DNA of 35,106 bases from Chthoniobacter flavus (GCA_945860355.1 CAMARB010000017.1:1-35106), one strand, 5' to 3'. Positions 14,281-22,781 are shown, counted from the first letter of the stretch. Notes: generated by a model not told the origin, from the letters alone. Translations and numbers: made by a program.

Positions 14281-15786
14281 ATGCGTCAACTCGTCTCCTC
14301 CCTCGCTCTGCTCCTCGCTCCTCTGGCCGCCTCCGCGGCGGAGCGTCCCAATGTGATCTTCATCCTGGCGGATGATCTTGGGGCGCGGGATCTGGCATGT
14401 TTTGGAAGCACCTTTTATGAAACACCCAACCTGGACCGCTTAGCCCAGCTCGGCACCCGCTTTACGCAGGCCTATGCGGCGAGTCCGCTCTGTTCGCCGA
14501 CGCGCTCCAGCATTCTGGTCGGGCAGTATCCCGCGCGGACGGGAATCACGGCGCCGGGGTGTCACCTCGATCCGGTGGATCTCAACAAGGAGTTGGTGAA
14601 AGCGGGGCCCGGCGCGCGAGTCATTCAGCCCAAGAGCGTGTCCCGATTGAAGACGGAATACTTCACGCTGGCGGAAGCATTTAAGGAGGCGGGATATGCC
14701 ACCGCCCATTTTGGGAAATGGCACCTTGGACATAACCTGGGAGCCGGGGACCGATACGAGCCGAGGGATCAAGGGTTTGACTTTGATTTTCCGCACACGC
14801 CCAAAGCGCCGGGACCCGGGGGCGGCTATCTGGCTCCGTGGAAGTTCATCAAAGACCCCCAGATCAACGCCGAACCGGGGGCACACATTGAGGAGCGGAT
14901 GGCGGAGGAAGCGGCGCGATACATCGCGGCGCACAAGGGAGAGCCTTTTTATCTCAACTACTGGGCCTTCTCCGTGCATTCGCCGTGGAACGCCCGTCCG
15001 GATTATATTGAGCATTTCAAGGCCAAGGCGGACCCGCAGAATCCCCAGCACAATCCGTTGTATGCGGCGATGGTGAAGTCGCTCGACGACGGGGTGGGTA
15101 AGATCCTCAAGGCGGTGGAGGACGCCGGGGTGGCTGAACGCACGATGATCGTTTTCTTTTCGGATAACGGAGGCTTCGCATACCCTCCGAAAAAAACGGA
15201 CCCGGAGGGTTACGCGCACATTCCGGCCACCAGCAACCTCCCTTTTCGCAGCGGGAAAGCCTCGCTTTATGAGGGCGGCACCCGGGAACCCTTTTTGTTC
15301 GCATGGCCCGGCAAAACAAAGCCGGGGGCAACCCGTGACATTTTGTTTCAGTCGGTGGACTTCTATCCGACCCTGTTGTCTCTGGCGGGGCTGAAGCCTC
15401 AGTCGGGGCTCAAACTGGACGGGATCGATCAGTCCCAAGCCTTGCTGGGAGGCGAGTCTGCGAGGGATCGCGTGTTTTGTCACTTTCCCCATGGGAGCGC
15501 CACTTCGGACTCGGTCATGGACGGCTTCTATCCGGGCAGTTCTGTGCGGAAGGGAGACTGGAAGCTCATTCGCTTCTATGCGCGCAACGAGGATGGGACG
15601 GATGCGCTCGAGTTGTACGATCTCAAGAACGATGTGGGGGAACGCAATAACCTGGCCAAGGAACGACCGGAAATCGTCCGCGAACTGGGATCGCTGCTCG
15701 CAGCCTTCCTTGAGGACACCGGCGCGGTGATTCCGAAGTTGAATCCGCATTACATCAAGGCGGCGCCGGGCGGGCTCAGGAAGTAG
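14281..15786 (+). CDS. Sulfatase with an intact CSPTR maturation motif
   Basis: 501 residues. Signal peptide MRQLVSSLALLLAPLAASA with cleavage before ERPNV. Motifs in order: VIFILADDLG with the metal Asp pair (D31, D32), SPLCSPTRSSILVGQYPAR with the formylglycine Cys at C71 and the required Arg at R75, HFGKWHLG, and VFFSDNGG. Length and order are normal for family S1 sulfatases. It should release sulfate from a polysaccharide or oligosaccharide outside the cytoplasm once matured by a formylglycine-generating enzyme, none of which is visible here. CCCTCC lies about 10 bp before the ATG. Codon use is less C-biased than in the preceding sulfatase, with many GCG, GTG, TTT and GGG codons. Its last 11 bases overlap the end of the convergent MFS gene. 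Confidence 0.95.
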   Translation: MRQLVSSLALLLAPLAASAAERPNVIFILADDLGARDLACFGSTFYETPNLDRLAQLGTRFTQAYAASPLCSPTRSSILVGQYPARTGITAPGCHLDPVDLNKELVKAGPGARVIQPKSVSRLKTEYFTLAEAFKEAGYATAHFGKWHLGHNLGAGDRYEPRDQGFDFDFPHTPKAPGPGGGYLAPWKFIKDPQINAEPGAHIEERMAEEAARYIAAHKGEPFYLNYWAFSVHSPWNARPDYIEHFKAKADPQNPQHNPLYAAMVKSLDDGVGKILKAVEDAGVAERTMIVFFSDNGGFAYPPKKTDPEGYAHIPATSNLPFRSGKASLYEGGTREPFLFAWPGKTKPGATRDILFQSVDFYPTLLSLAGLKPQSGLKLDGIDQSQALLGGESARDRVFCHFPHGSATSDSVMDGFYPGSSVRKGDWKLIRFYARNEDGTDALELYDLKNDVGERNNLAKERPEIVRELGSLLAAFLEDTGAVIPKLNPHYIKAAPGGLRK

Positions 15787-17035
15787 CTTCTTCGGTCGGC
15801 AGCCAGAGCGCGAGGATCGCGGCCGGCAGGAAGAGGAACGAAGCAAAGAGCAGCACCGAGCTGAAGTCGGCCGGCTTGGCGAAGATCCCGAAGAACACCG
15901 TGCCCGCGGCGGCGAAGACGCGGCCGATGTTGTAGCTGAAGCCCGCGCCGGTCGTGCGCAGCAGCGTCGGGAAGAGCGGCGGCAGGGCCATCGTGAAGAG
16001 CCCGAACACGCCTTGGCAGAAGCCGATCGCGGCGTAGAGGCCGTAGGTCGCGCCGAGGCTCCACGGGAAGGCGAAGGTCGCGCCCATCAGAAGGAAGTAG
16101 GCGCCGAAGAAGCCCGCCAGCGTGCGTCGGTAACCGAAGCGCTGGGCGGCCCAGCCGGAGACGAAGTTGCCGACAACCGAAGCCGCGATGACCCAGAAGA
16201 GCGCCACCGAGACCACCTGGGCCTTTTCGAGCGAGCCGGCCACGACCTCGGGGTGGTTTCGGATGAACGCCTGCTGCCAAAACATGAAGCACCAGTGGCC
16301 CGTTAGGGAAATCGCGCAGAGCACGGAGGCGATGAGCGTTTTGCGGCGGATGCCGCTCCCGAACAACCCCGACATCGGCGGGGCGGACTGTTTGCCCTGC
16401 TCGGCGGACCACTCGGCGGTCTCCGGGACCTCCTTGCGAATCCAGAGCGTGACGAACGCCGGCAGCACGCCGATGAGGAAGACCCAGCGCGGCGCGTAGC
16501 CCGGGAGCTGCCGCAGCAGGAAGACCGCGGCGATGGCCGCCAGGATGCCGAAGTTAACCGCGCACTGGAGCACGGCGGCGATCCACGGGCGCCACTTCTT
16601 CGGCCAGGTCTCGGACAGCAGCGATGCGCCGACGGCCCATTCGCCGCCGATGCCGAGCGCGGCGAGAAAACGGAAGATCATCAGCTGCCACCAGGTCTGG
16701 GCGAAGAACGACAAGCCGGTGAAGAGCGCGTAGGTGAGGATCGTCAGGACCAGCGTGCGGCTCCGGCCGAGACGGTCGCCGATGATGCCGAAGAACGCGC
16801 CGCCCAGAGCCCAGCCGATCAGGAACGCCGCCTGGATGACCGATCCGTAGAGCGCGACGTCCGGGTCGGACTCCTTTGTCACCAGGAGCTCGGCCACAAA
16901 AACCGTGGCGACGAGGGTGTAGAGATGCAGGTCGAGTCCGTCGAAGAACCAGCCGAGCCACGCCGCGAACCCGGACTTCTTCTGGTGCGAGGAAAGCTCG
17001 CAGAGCCGGGTCGCTTCGGCGGGAGGGGCGCGCAT
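15776..17035 (-). CDS. MFS transporter, sugar-acid/aromatic-acid symporter-like
   Basis: 419 residues from the ATG at 17035; a TTG 24 bp upstream is possible but less likely. About twelve membrane helices. The MFS loop motif is GDRLGRSRTL (helix 2-3), and GIGGEWAVGASLLSETWP is typical of the branch containing proton symporters for organic acids. It would import a small organic acid or sugar acid. It follows the ThuA-like gene after 66 bp on the same strand, so the two probably form one operon. The start is directly preceded by TCCCTCC. The 3' end overlaps the convergent sulfatase gene by 11 bp, leaving no room for a terminator. The second MFS at 20146 is a paralogue of the same type. Confidence 0.9.
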   Translation of the reverse strand: MRAPPAEATRLCELSSHQKKSGFAAWLGWFFDGLDLHLYTLVATVFVAELLVTKESDPDVALYGSVIQAAFLIGWALGGAFFGIIGDRLGRSRTLVLTILTYALFTGLSFFAQTWWQLMIFRFLAALGIGGEWAVGASLLSETWPKKWRPWIAAVLQCAVNFGILAAIAAVFLLRQLPGYAPRWVFLIGVLPAFVTLWIRKEVPETAEWSAEQGKQSAPPMSGLFGSGIRRKTLIASVLCAISLTGHWCFMFWQQAFIRNHPEVVAGSLEKAQVVSVALFWVIAASVVGNFVSGWAAQRFGYRRTLAGFFGAYFLLMGATFAFPWSLGATYGLYAAIGFCQGVFGLFTMALPPLFPTLLRTTGAGFSYNIGRVFAAAGTVFFGIFAKPADFSSVLLFASFLFLPAAILALWLPTEEATS

Positions 17036-17101
17036 GGAGGGACTGTTGAAACCGCCCAAGAATGAGCAAGGCCGGGTTTGCGGCCGGCCCTGCGCGAGGA
17101 C

Positions 17102-18046
17102 TTACCTCTTCTCGGCGTCGGCTGGCTTGGCGGGCGCCTTGGGTTTGGGGGCCGGCGTCGGCGTGTACGGCTGGTTGGTCAGGGCGCCTGGGGCGACCTT
17201 GAGGAGATTCGGAGTCATGTCCGGCGCCTTGGCGTCGCCGTTGGCCCACTTGAGGGCGCCGACGAGGATCTCCTGGAAAATCGGGTGGGTCCAGACGTCC
17301 TCCCGATGGCCCATGGCGGTGTAGAAGACGCGGCCCTTGCCCTCAAGCCTGGCCCAGCAGTTCGGGAACGGCGGGCGTTTGTAGTCGTCGCCTTCGAGGG
17401 GCGGGTCGTTGAACGTGGTGAGGACGTGGATCTCCGGGCGGAAGTCCTTGAGCGTATACCACTCCTCCAAGAGGGAGAACGAGTCGCCGATCTGCCCGAA
17501 CCCGGGGAAGGTCTTGTCGATGACCTTGTTCACGCCGGCCTGCTGCTTGCCGTGGCGGATGAACTCGGCGCCGAGGAAGCAGACGTAGGCGTCGGCCTTG
17601 TCGCCGTGGTTCGCGAAGCGCTCGGGCCCTTTTAAGGACTCGTTGTCGGTATGGAAGGTGTCGGCGGCGGAGTGCGTGCCCACGAAGCCCTTGCCGGATT
17701 TCACGAAGTCGAAGAGCGCCTGCTTGCCGGCCACGGACATCGGGGGATTGCCGTCGGCGCCTTCGGAGCAGAGGTCGCCGGTGGTGTAGAACATCACGGT
17801 GTCGAACTGGGCGAGGTATTCCGGCGAGAACTTCGACCCGTCCTTGGAGAAGACGAACTCGATGCCGTGTTTCGCGCCGAGCTCGAGGAGCTGTTTCTCG
17901 GCGAAGCTGGGCTGTCCCTTCTTGTAGGAGATGACCTCATGCTCGTAGCCCGAGGACTTGGTGAAGAAGAGCACCTTGCGCTTGGGGTCGTCGGCGGCGG
18001 ACGCGGTGAGCGCGACCAGGCAGAGGAGGAGCGTGCGGAGGATCAT
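17102..18046 (-). CDS. Exported ThuA-like domain protein
   Basis: 314 residues from the ATG at 18046. Signal peptide MILRTLLLCLVALTASA, cleavage before ADDPK. A single ThuA-like domain fills about 22-270, with VLFFTKSSGYEHEVI, FDTVMFYTTGD, GKGFVGTHSAADTF and GRVFYTAMGHREDVW as typical segments. ThuA-like proteins have a glutamine-amidotransferase-like fold and are linked to sugar catabolism (trehalose utilisation in rhizobia); in PVC bacteria they occur widely as exported proteins of unknown reaction. The last 40 residues are a Pro/Lys/Ala-rich tail (PTPAPKPKAPAKPADAEKR), probably a linker or wall-associated end. The gene precedes an MFS transporter, suggesting uptake of its product. Confidence 0.9.
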   Translation of the reverse strand: MILRTLLLCLVALTASAADDPKRKVLFFTKSSGYEHEVISYKKGQPSFAEKQLLELGAKHGIEFVFSKDGSKFSPEYLAQFDTVMFYTTGDLCSEGADGNPPMSVAGKQALFDFVKSGKGFVGTHSAADTFHTDNESLKGPERFANHGDKADAYVCFLGAEFIRHGKQQAGVNKVIDKTFPGFGQIGDSFSLLEEWYTLKDFRPEIHVLTTFNDPPLEGDDYKRPPFPNCWARLEGKGRVFYTAMGHREDVWTHPIFQEILVGALKWANGDAKAPDMTPNLLKVAPGALTNQPYTPTPAPKPKAPAKPADAEKR

Positions 18047-18139
18047 GGGGATGCCCCGAGCAAATCCGCCCTCTCACCCGCAGGCAAGCAGTTTGGGCGC
18101 AGCGGCCGGCGGACCGGCGCGCGGGCGGGAATGGCCTCC

Positions 18140-18180
18140 TGACTGCAGGTGAACCGCAGATGGCTCAGATCTCCGCAGAT
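18140..18180. repeat. 41-bp inverted repeat, left arm (cuts the GxxExxY gene)
   Basis: Begins TGACTGCAGGTGAACCGCAG. It matches the reverse complement of 18369-18409 at 35 of 41 positions. The GxxExxY reading frame ends inside this arm. Confidence 0.75.
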
Positions 18181-18389
18181 GATTCACTGACTGGATGAAG
18201 CGCTTGGAGTCGAGGCACGGACTGCTCCCTCTTAAAAGGAATGTTCCGCTGCTTGAACTCGATCTGCAAAGCGTCCTGATACACCGCCTCCAGAAAACCA
18301 TTCCCGGGCTCACGATGAACCTCCATCGCCGCACCAATGATGGCATACGTCTCTGGGTCCCTCTGCGAATCTGCGTTTATCTGCGTCAT
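18165..18389 (-). pseudogene. GxxExxY protein, truncated
   Basis: The ATG at 18389 begins MTQINAD, the usual start of this family, and is followed by [20 protein letters not shown] and [18 protein letters not shown] with the signature G-F-L-E-A-V-Y. Homology stops after [10 protein letters not shown]; the remaining residues ([15 protein letters not shown]) are unrelated and run into the left inverted repeat. Intact proteins are about 120-130 residues and continue into a nuclease-like C-terminal half (with Y-x-A-D-F and E-L-K segments) that is missing here. The family is abundant in PVC and Bacteroidota genomes with unknown function. A longer upstream frame exists but lacks homology. Confidence 0.75.
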
Positions 18390-18409
18390 CTGCGGTTTAC
18401 CTGCAGTCA
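18369..18409. repeat. 41-bp inverted repeat, right arm (contains the GxxExxY start)
   Basis: Reads ATCTGCGTTTATCTGCGTCA then TCTGCGGTTTACCTGCAGTCA. It is the inverted partner of 18140-18180. Its own CGCAGAT repeats encode the start of the GxxExxY protein on the minus strand. Confidence 0.75.
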
Positions 18410-18704
18410 ACGGTGCCGCTGGGGACAGACTCTCTATGGCCGCAATCATAGATTGCCTCCATCCGAAGGATCGTCGGTTGGTCTTGTAGCTCCATCGGCA
18501 GGCTCTCACCGGTTGCTCTCGAAACTCTCAACAACTCAACCCAAGACACCGCGCTCTCTCTGTCTAAAAAAGCGGAGCAAGCCCATCTGATTCATCGCGG
18601 ACATTCGGGACAGGCAAAAGTCGGTCGTAGCGCCATTGGCAAAGGCCTTCCCAAGCAAAGGCTCTGCGCTCTGTGCGTTTTCTATCGTTGTTGGCGGCTC
18701 CGTC
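18410..18704. other. Gene-free stretch between the GxxExxY remnant and the enolase-family gene
   Basis: About 295 bp without a credible gene. It holds a CTCTGCGCTCTGTGCGTTTTC motif of the low-complexity kind common between PVC genes, and CATTCGGGACAG at 18602-18613, twelve bases shared with the presumed IS end at 134-145. No promoter or terminator is evident. Confidence 0.5.
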
Positions 18705-20123
18705 CTACCCAAACAATTTCCATGGCGCAGCCGGGCCAAACTCCGCCGCGCACGGGGGCAGCGTCCGCTGGATCTCCTCGATTCGATAGCCCAGCCCCGG
18801 CCCGGAGATGCTCGACAAATCCACCACCCCTCCCCGCCGCTGGTAGATCCCCGGATGCACCCGGGCCTCCGGGGCCGACGCCTCCGGGTAATACTGCATC
18901 GAATTGGTTTCAACGCCCATGATCGTGGGCAAATGCGACGCCAACAAAAGATGCGGGATTTGGGCCAGCATCGGGTTGGTGAGGTCCTGCACCATGAGGG
19001 TCATGCCATGGGCCTGGGCCCAGCACGCGCTGAGAATCGCTCCGGTGAGGGTTTTGCATGTTTTCAGCGCCACACCGGTCCACCCCAGGCTTCGCCCCAA
19101 CCGGACGTGTCTCCAGTCGTGCGCGCTCTCGTCGAGAAACAGCGGTTTGCGGGCCGACACAGTGAGCACATCCAGCGGGAACGCCTCCAACTCGTACGGA
19201 AAGGGTTGTTCCACGTACAGGATCATCCCCGAGATCCGCGGCTCCAAATCACGCGCCTGGTCCAGGATCTCCGCCACATACCGCGGATCGCGCACGGTGC
19301 AGTTGAAGTCGGCGCTCAGCCATTGCACCCCCGTTTCCATCGCAATGCGCCCCACCGTGAGCAGCCGCCGCAAGTCCCACTCCGCGTCGTTCCCTCGCAA
19401 TTTCACCTTGAGACACTCCAGCCCGTCCAGGGCGATCCAATCCCTCAAAAGCACGGGATGCCCGTCCCCGGGCAACACTTCGGGCAAATCCGACTCCTCA
19501 AGCGCATCGAGCCCGCCCACCAAATGCCAGGCCTTCATCCGGTCCCGGCGAGCGGGGAGCAGGAAATCGGCAGGGAATCTTCCCTGGAATTTGGGATCTC
19601 CCTCAAACCAGTGGGCCAGATCCCGGGAGAGGAACTCCGGGCCGAATGTATGGAAAGTGTGCCTCTGCAAAAGCACGCCGTACGCGTCGTGCAACGCGAG
19701 GTCGAATGCGGAAAAACACACCAGCGCGGCCAGCCACGGCATCGGCTCCGAGCCGGGATGCTCGGCATTGGCCTGAGCCAGCAGACCGGGCAGGATTCGC
19801 TCCTGGAACTCCTGGCTGATCTCCAGCGGATGGCCGTGGCATTGAAAATCCGCCAATGCGTCACCGATGCGGCGGCAGAACTCCTGGAGCCGCTCCAGAC
19901 GTAGGGCGTAAGCAAGCGTGCCGGGCCAAACCCATTGCACACTGAGGGGCGTCTCGCCCCAGCCCCGAGCCGATTGGCCGGCGTCATTGCGGACCGCCAG
20001 ACACACGCGGGCGCAAAACACTTCGGTGAGAGTTTCCGTTCCAAACTTCAGGGGCAGGCGCGTCCGGAGCGGCAGATAATAAAGCCGTGCGCCCCACACG
20101 GACATCGAGCGAGAGGTGGACAT
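18705..20123 (-). CDS. Enolase-superfamily enzyme (mandelate racemase-like)
   Basis: 472 residues from the ATG at 20123. The N-terminal capping domain (about 10-170) is followed by a barrel with ECLKVKL (K239 and K241, the K-x-K acid/base pair), SADFNC (D272, metal ligand), YVEQPF (E305, metal ligand), LFLDES (D331/E332, third ligand region) and ALKTCKTLTG (K354/K357 region). These enzymes abstract the proton alpha to a carboxylate with Mg2+, giving racemases, epimerases or sugar-acid dehydratases. No signal peptide, so cytoplasmic. It is longer than typical members (about 370-400), mainly through inserts before the barrel. It follows the MFS gene after 22 bp, so it probably acts on the acid that the transporter imports. 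CCTCCTCCTCC precedes its ATG. Confidence 0.88.
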   Translation of the reverse strand: MSTSRSMSVWGARLYYLPLRTRLPLKFGTETLTEVFCARVCLAVRNDAGQSARGWGETPLSVQWVWPGTLAYALRLERLQEFCRRIGDALADFQCHGHPLEISQEFQERILPGLLAQANAEHPGSEPMPWLAALVCFSAFDLALHDAYGVLLQRHTFHTFGPEFLSRDLAHWFEGDPKFQGRFPADFLLPARRDRMKAWHLVGGLDALEESDLPEVLPGDGHPVLLRDWIALDGLECLKVKLRGNDAEWDLRRLLTVGRIAMETGVQWLSADFNCTVRDPRYVAEILDQARDLEPRISGMILYVEQPFPYELEAFPLDVLTVSARKPLFLDESAHDWRHVRLGRSLGWTGVALKTCKTLTGAILSACWAQAHGMTLMVQDLTNPMLAQIPHLLLASHLPTIMGVETNSMQYYPEASAPEARVHPGIYQRRGGVVDLSSISGPGLGYRIEEIQRTLPPCAAEFGPAAPWKLFG

Positions 20124-20145
20124 CGGAGGAGGAGGTTCAAAGGGA

Positions 20146-21399
20146 TTATTCAGGGAGGGGTTTGCCCTTGGTCTCCGGCGCGAACCACACCAGCGCCATT
20201 CCCAAAAGGTAAACCAAAGTGATGACCGAGCCGGCCCGCGGATAACTCCCTCCGAATGCGGCCACCAACTGCCCCTGGGTGAGCGCTCCGACCGCGGCGA
20301 AAAGGCGGCCCGCGTTGTAACAAATGCCCTGGGCCGTGGCCCGGATCCGGGTGGGAAACAACTCCGGGAAATACAGCGGAAACCAGCCGTAAAAAGAGGC
20401 GGTCACCGCGCTGCTTGCGAACGCGGCGCACAAAAAGCCCGGGCCGTAGGAGGTCACTGCGCGGAACATCCAAGCGCACACGAGCAGCGACGCCAGACAG
20501 AGGAGGAAATAGGCGGGCCGCCGGCCAAAACGCGTGCCGAGAAAAGGTGCGCCGAGCGCCCCCACAATCGCGCCCACCGCCTGAATCATCTGCGTGTCGG
20601 CCTTGGCCGCCGGATTGCCAGCGCCGACCAGCTGATCGGCCCAGAGCGGCAGCCACTGGACGGCGCCCCAGGTGCCAATCAACGAGATCGAGGCAAAAGC
20701 GATCCCCAGCAGGGTGCGGCCGCGCAGCTCGGGACCGAACACCTCAAGCAATACGTTGGGGGCGCCCTCCCGGACCGAGGCCTTCCAGCGTTCGGACTCC
20801 GGGACGAGGCCCACCACAAAGACGGCGATGAAAGCGGGCAAGGCGGCCACGATCATCATCCAGCGCCACGACTCCGGCGTGACTGGATGGAGCCGGGCGG
20901 TGACACCCACGAGCAGAAAGCCCACGTTCGCGGCCGCCCCCATCAGCCCCGCCAGCAACGGCCGCCAGCGCTCGGGCCAACTCTCCATCACCAAAGCCAC
21001 CCCGAGCGCCCATTGGCCGCCCATGCCCAGGGCCGACACCCCGCGCACCACAGCCAGTTCCCAGGGGGACTGCGCGAAATAGCCCAGGCCCGTCACCAGG
21101 GAATAAACCAGAATGCTCAGCGCCATGGCACGGACCCGACCCACCCGGTCGCCCAGCCAGCCGAAGAGTCCGCCCCCCAAAGCGGCGCCCACCAGGAAAA
21201 ACGCGGTGATCACCCCCATCCAAGCGCCGATCTGCTCGTCGCCCCCGGCCCCGAGAATCTGCCGCAGCGCGGGACGCGCGATCAGCGGGAAAAGGCCGAT
21301 TTCGTAGCCGTCAAAAAGCCAGCCCAAGCCGGCGGCAAAAAGCACGATCCACTGGCTTCGTCCAAGAAGCCCTGAAGCGGGAGATTGGGGGCGGTTCAT
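20146..21399 (-). CDS. MFS transporter, acid:proton symporter-like
   Basis: 417 residues with about twelve membrane helices. Loop motif GDRVGRVRAM follows helix 2; GLGYFAQSPWELAVVRGVS and MGGQWALGVALVMESWPERW are near-matches to the second MFS transporter here. The second half has LFPTRIRATAQGICYNAGRL and ends APETKGKPLPE. The branch transports organic acids and sugar acids by proton symport. It lies between an AraC-type regulator (64 bp upstream) and an enolase-superfamily gene (22 bp downstream), all on the minus strand, forming a likely catabolic operon. Confidence 0.9.
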   Translation of the reverse strand: MNRPQSPASGLLGRSQWIVLFAAGLGWLFDGYEIGLFPLIARPALRQILGAGGDEQIGAWMGVITAFFLVGAALGGGLFGWLGDRVGRVRAMALSILVYSLVTGLGYFAQSPWELAVVRGVSALGMGGQWALGVALVMESWPERWRPLLAGLMGAAANVGFLLVGVTARLHPVTPESWRWMMIVAALPAFIAVFVVGLVPESERWKASVREGAPNVLLEVFGPELRGRTLLGIAFASISLIGTWGAVQWLPLWADQLVGAGNPAAKADTQMIQAVGAIVGALGAPFLGTRFGRRPAYFLLCLASLLVCAWMFRAVTSYGPGFLCAAFASSAVTASFYGWFPLYFPELFPTRIRATAQGICYNAGRLFAAVGALTQGQLVAAFGGSYPRAGSVITLVYLLGMALVWFAPETKGKPLPE

Positions 21400-21463
21400 G
21401 GCGGTGATTCAACCGCAGAGCGCCCGGGAGCACTTTGCAAATCGGGCAAACCCGCCCGGGAAT

Positions 21464-22354
21464 TCAGGCGCGGGAATCCGGCGCCGGCGCCCGCACCGTG
21501 TCGCGGTAGGCCTTGGGCGAAGAGCCGTAAGCCTGTTTGAAGGCCCGGTTGAAATTGGAGAGATCTTCGAACCCGGCCTCAAATGCGATGGCGATCACCG
21601 AGTTTTCCGTCCGTGCAAGGAGTTGCAGCGCGTGTTGGAGCCGCAGCAGGGTGCGTTGTTCCAGCCAACTCTGCCCGGCAACCTCCCGGAAAAGCGCGGT
21701 AAACTGCCGGCGGCTCAGCCCGACGGAACGCGCGGCGTCATCCAGGGTATCCTGCCGGAAAAAGCGGGTCTTCTGGAGCTGCACATACTGGGCGACGCGT
21801 TCCGCCGCGCCCCAGTCCCGAGGGGAGCCGAGTTCCGGCGCCTCCCCGTGGCGCTCGAGCAGACGCACAAACCGAGCGGAGATCTCCAGCAACCGCGCCG
21901 TGAGAAGCGTCTCCCAGCCTTCCCTCTGGAGATGCTGCTCATAAAGCATCTCTTGAAAACAGCCCCGCAGAAAACGGGTGACCCCGCCCTCCGACGCGGG
22001 CCAATGCGCAAGTCCGAGGGATTTGAGCCGGGCCGCCACCCCGCCCAGAAGCAGGCCCGGCTGGTAATGGATGGCGTAAAGGGTGACGGCGTTGCCCTCC
22101 ACATCCACCTGCCGATGCTCCAACCCCGCGGGCACATGCACAAAACTGTCCGCCCCGAGCAGCACCCGGCCCGATTCCGACTCCCAAACCGCCCGGCCCG
22201 CCAGCACGAGGAAAAACTTGGAAAACTCGTCCCGGAGCTGCCCGAAAAAACCGGGCCCATGCCGACTTTCAAAAACGCTCACCCCGAACCCCGGCAAGGC
22301 CACAACCATGGGGCTGTGCACCACGGGGGAGGAGGGAGGATCTTGGGGCGTCAT
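21464..22354 (-). CDS. AraC-family transcriptional regulator
   Basis: 296 residues from the ATG at 22354; the open frame extends 45 codons further but that part is Arg/Gly-rich and outside the family's normal length. The N-terminal half is a cupin-like ligand-binding domain (FFLVLAGRAVWESESGRVLL, VHVPAGLEHRQVD). The C-terminal ~100 residues hold two helix-turn-helix motifs: LDDAARSVGLSRRQFTALFR and VIAIAFEAGFEDLSNFNRAF, then the AYGSSPKAYR signature. It probably senses a sugar or sugar acid and activates the MFS and enolase-family genes 64 bp downstream. Confidence 0.92.
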   Translation of the reverse strand: MTPQDPPSSPVVHSPMVVALPGFGVSVFESRHGPGFFGQLRDEFSKFFLVLAGRAVWESESGRVLLGADSFVHVPAGLEHRQVDVEGNAVTLYAIHYQPGLLLGGVAARLKSLGLAHWPASEGGVTRFLRGCFQEMLYEQHLQREGWETLLTARLLEISARFVRLLERHGEAPELGSPRDWGAAERVAQYVQLQKTRFFRQDTLDDAARSVGLSRRQFTALFREVAGQSWLEQRTLLRLQHALQLLARTENSVIAIAFEAGFEDLSNFNRAFKQAYGSSPKAYRDTVRAPAPDSRA

Positions 22355-22781
22355 TGCAACGGGAGCGGCGCGTCGGCCGACGCGCGGATGGCGACATTCC
22401 AAGGCGAAACGGAGCTCCAGCGCAAGGGGCGGCTTAGCGCCGTTCCCCCCCCAGAGTTCCGAGCGCCCGCCCCAGACAAGCCGCGCCATGCGCTGCTCAC
22501 TCCACGCGATCCAACCAAAGCCGGTTGCGCGCGAAATCCAGGGTCATCGGCCCCCTGGACAATGCTCCCCAGCCCAAGACGCTTTCCTTCTTTTTGGCAC
22601 GCGTGCTGTATTTCAGCCGTTTGAGCCGCAATCCATCCTACTGTCGTGCGGCTCAATGAGCGTTGCGTTTGCGCCGGTTGAGCTTTGCTCGGGAGAGCTC
22701 AGCGGGTCTTGGGATGAACTCATCCCTTTCTGTCATCGCCCCGGAAGAAGGGTTCTTTGACCCTCAATAGGCGGCTCCCGC
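22355..22781. other. Region between the AraC gene and the double esterase gene
   Basis: 427 bp. Apart from the possible protease remnant it holds no credible gene. The AraC promoter should lie here. I do not see a clear -35/-10 pair or terminator hairpin for the double esterase gene that ends at 22782. Confidence 0.4.
22497..22637 (-). pseudogene. Possible retropepsin-like aspartic protease, C-terminal remnant
   Basis: On the minus strand a frame between a TAG (22638-22640) and a TGA (22497-22499) encodes 46 residues. Its end reads SVLGWGALSRGPMTLDFA followed by RNRLWL, which resembles the last strand of exported retropepsin-like proteases (pattern L-G-W/R-x-x-L...M/V-T-x-D-F...R-L-W-L). No start codon, active-site Asp or signal peptide is present, so at most it is a remnant. 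The match is short and could be chance. Confidence 0.3.

Noticed and set aside
18602-18613. CATTCGGGACAG, identical to twelve bases of the presumed IS end at 134-145.
   Set aside because: The flanks do not match on either side and there is no transposase fragment near, so a second IS end cannot be supported. Chance or a very old remnant are both possible.
22351-22656. 101-codon minus-strand frame overlapping the AraC start.
   Set aside because: No family features; it runs in a different frame from the possible protease remnant and overlaps the AraC 5' end.
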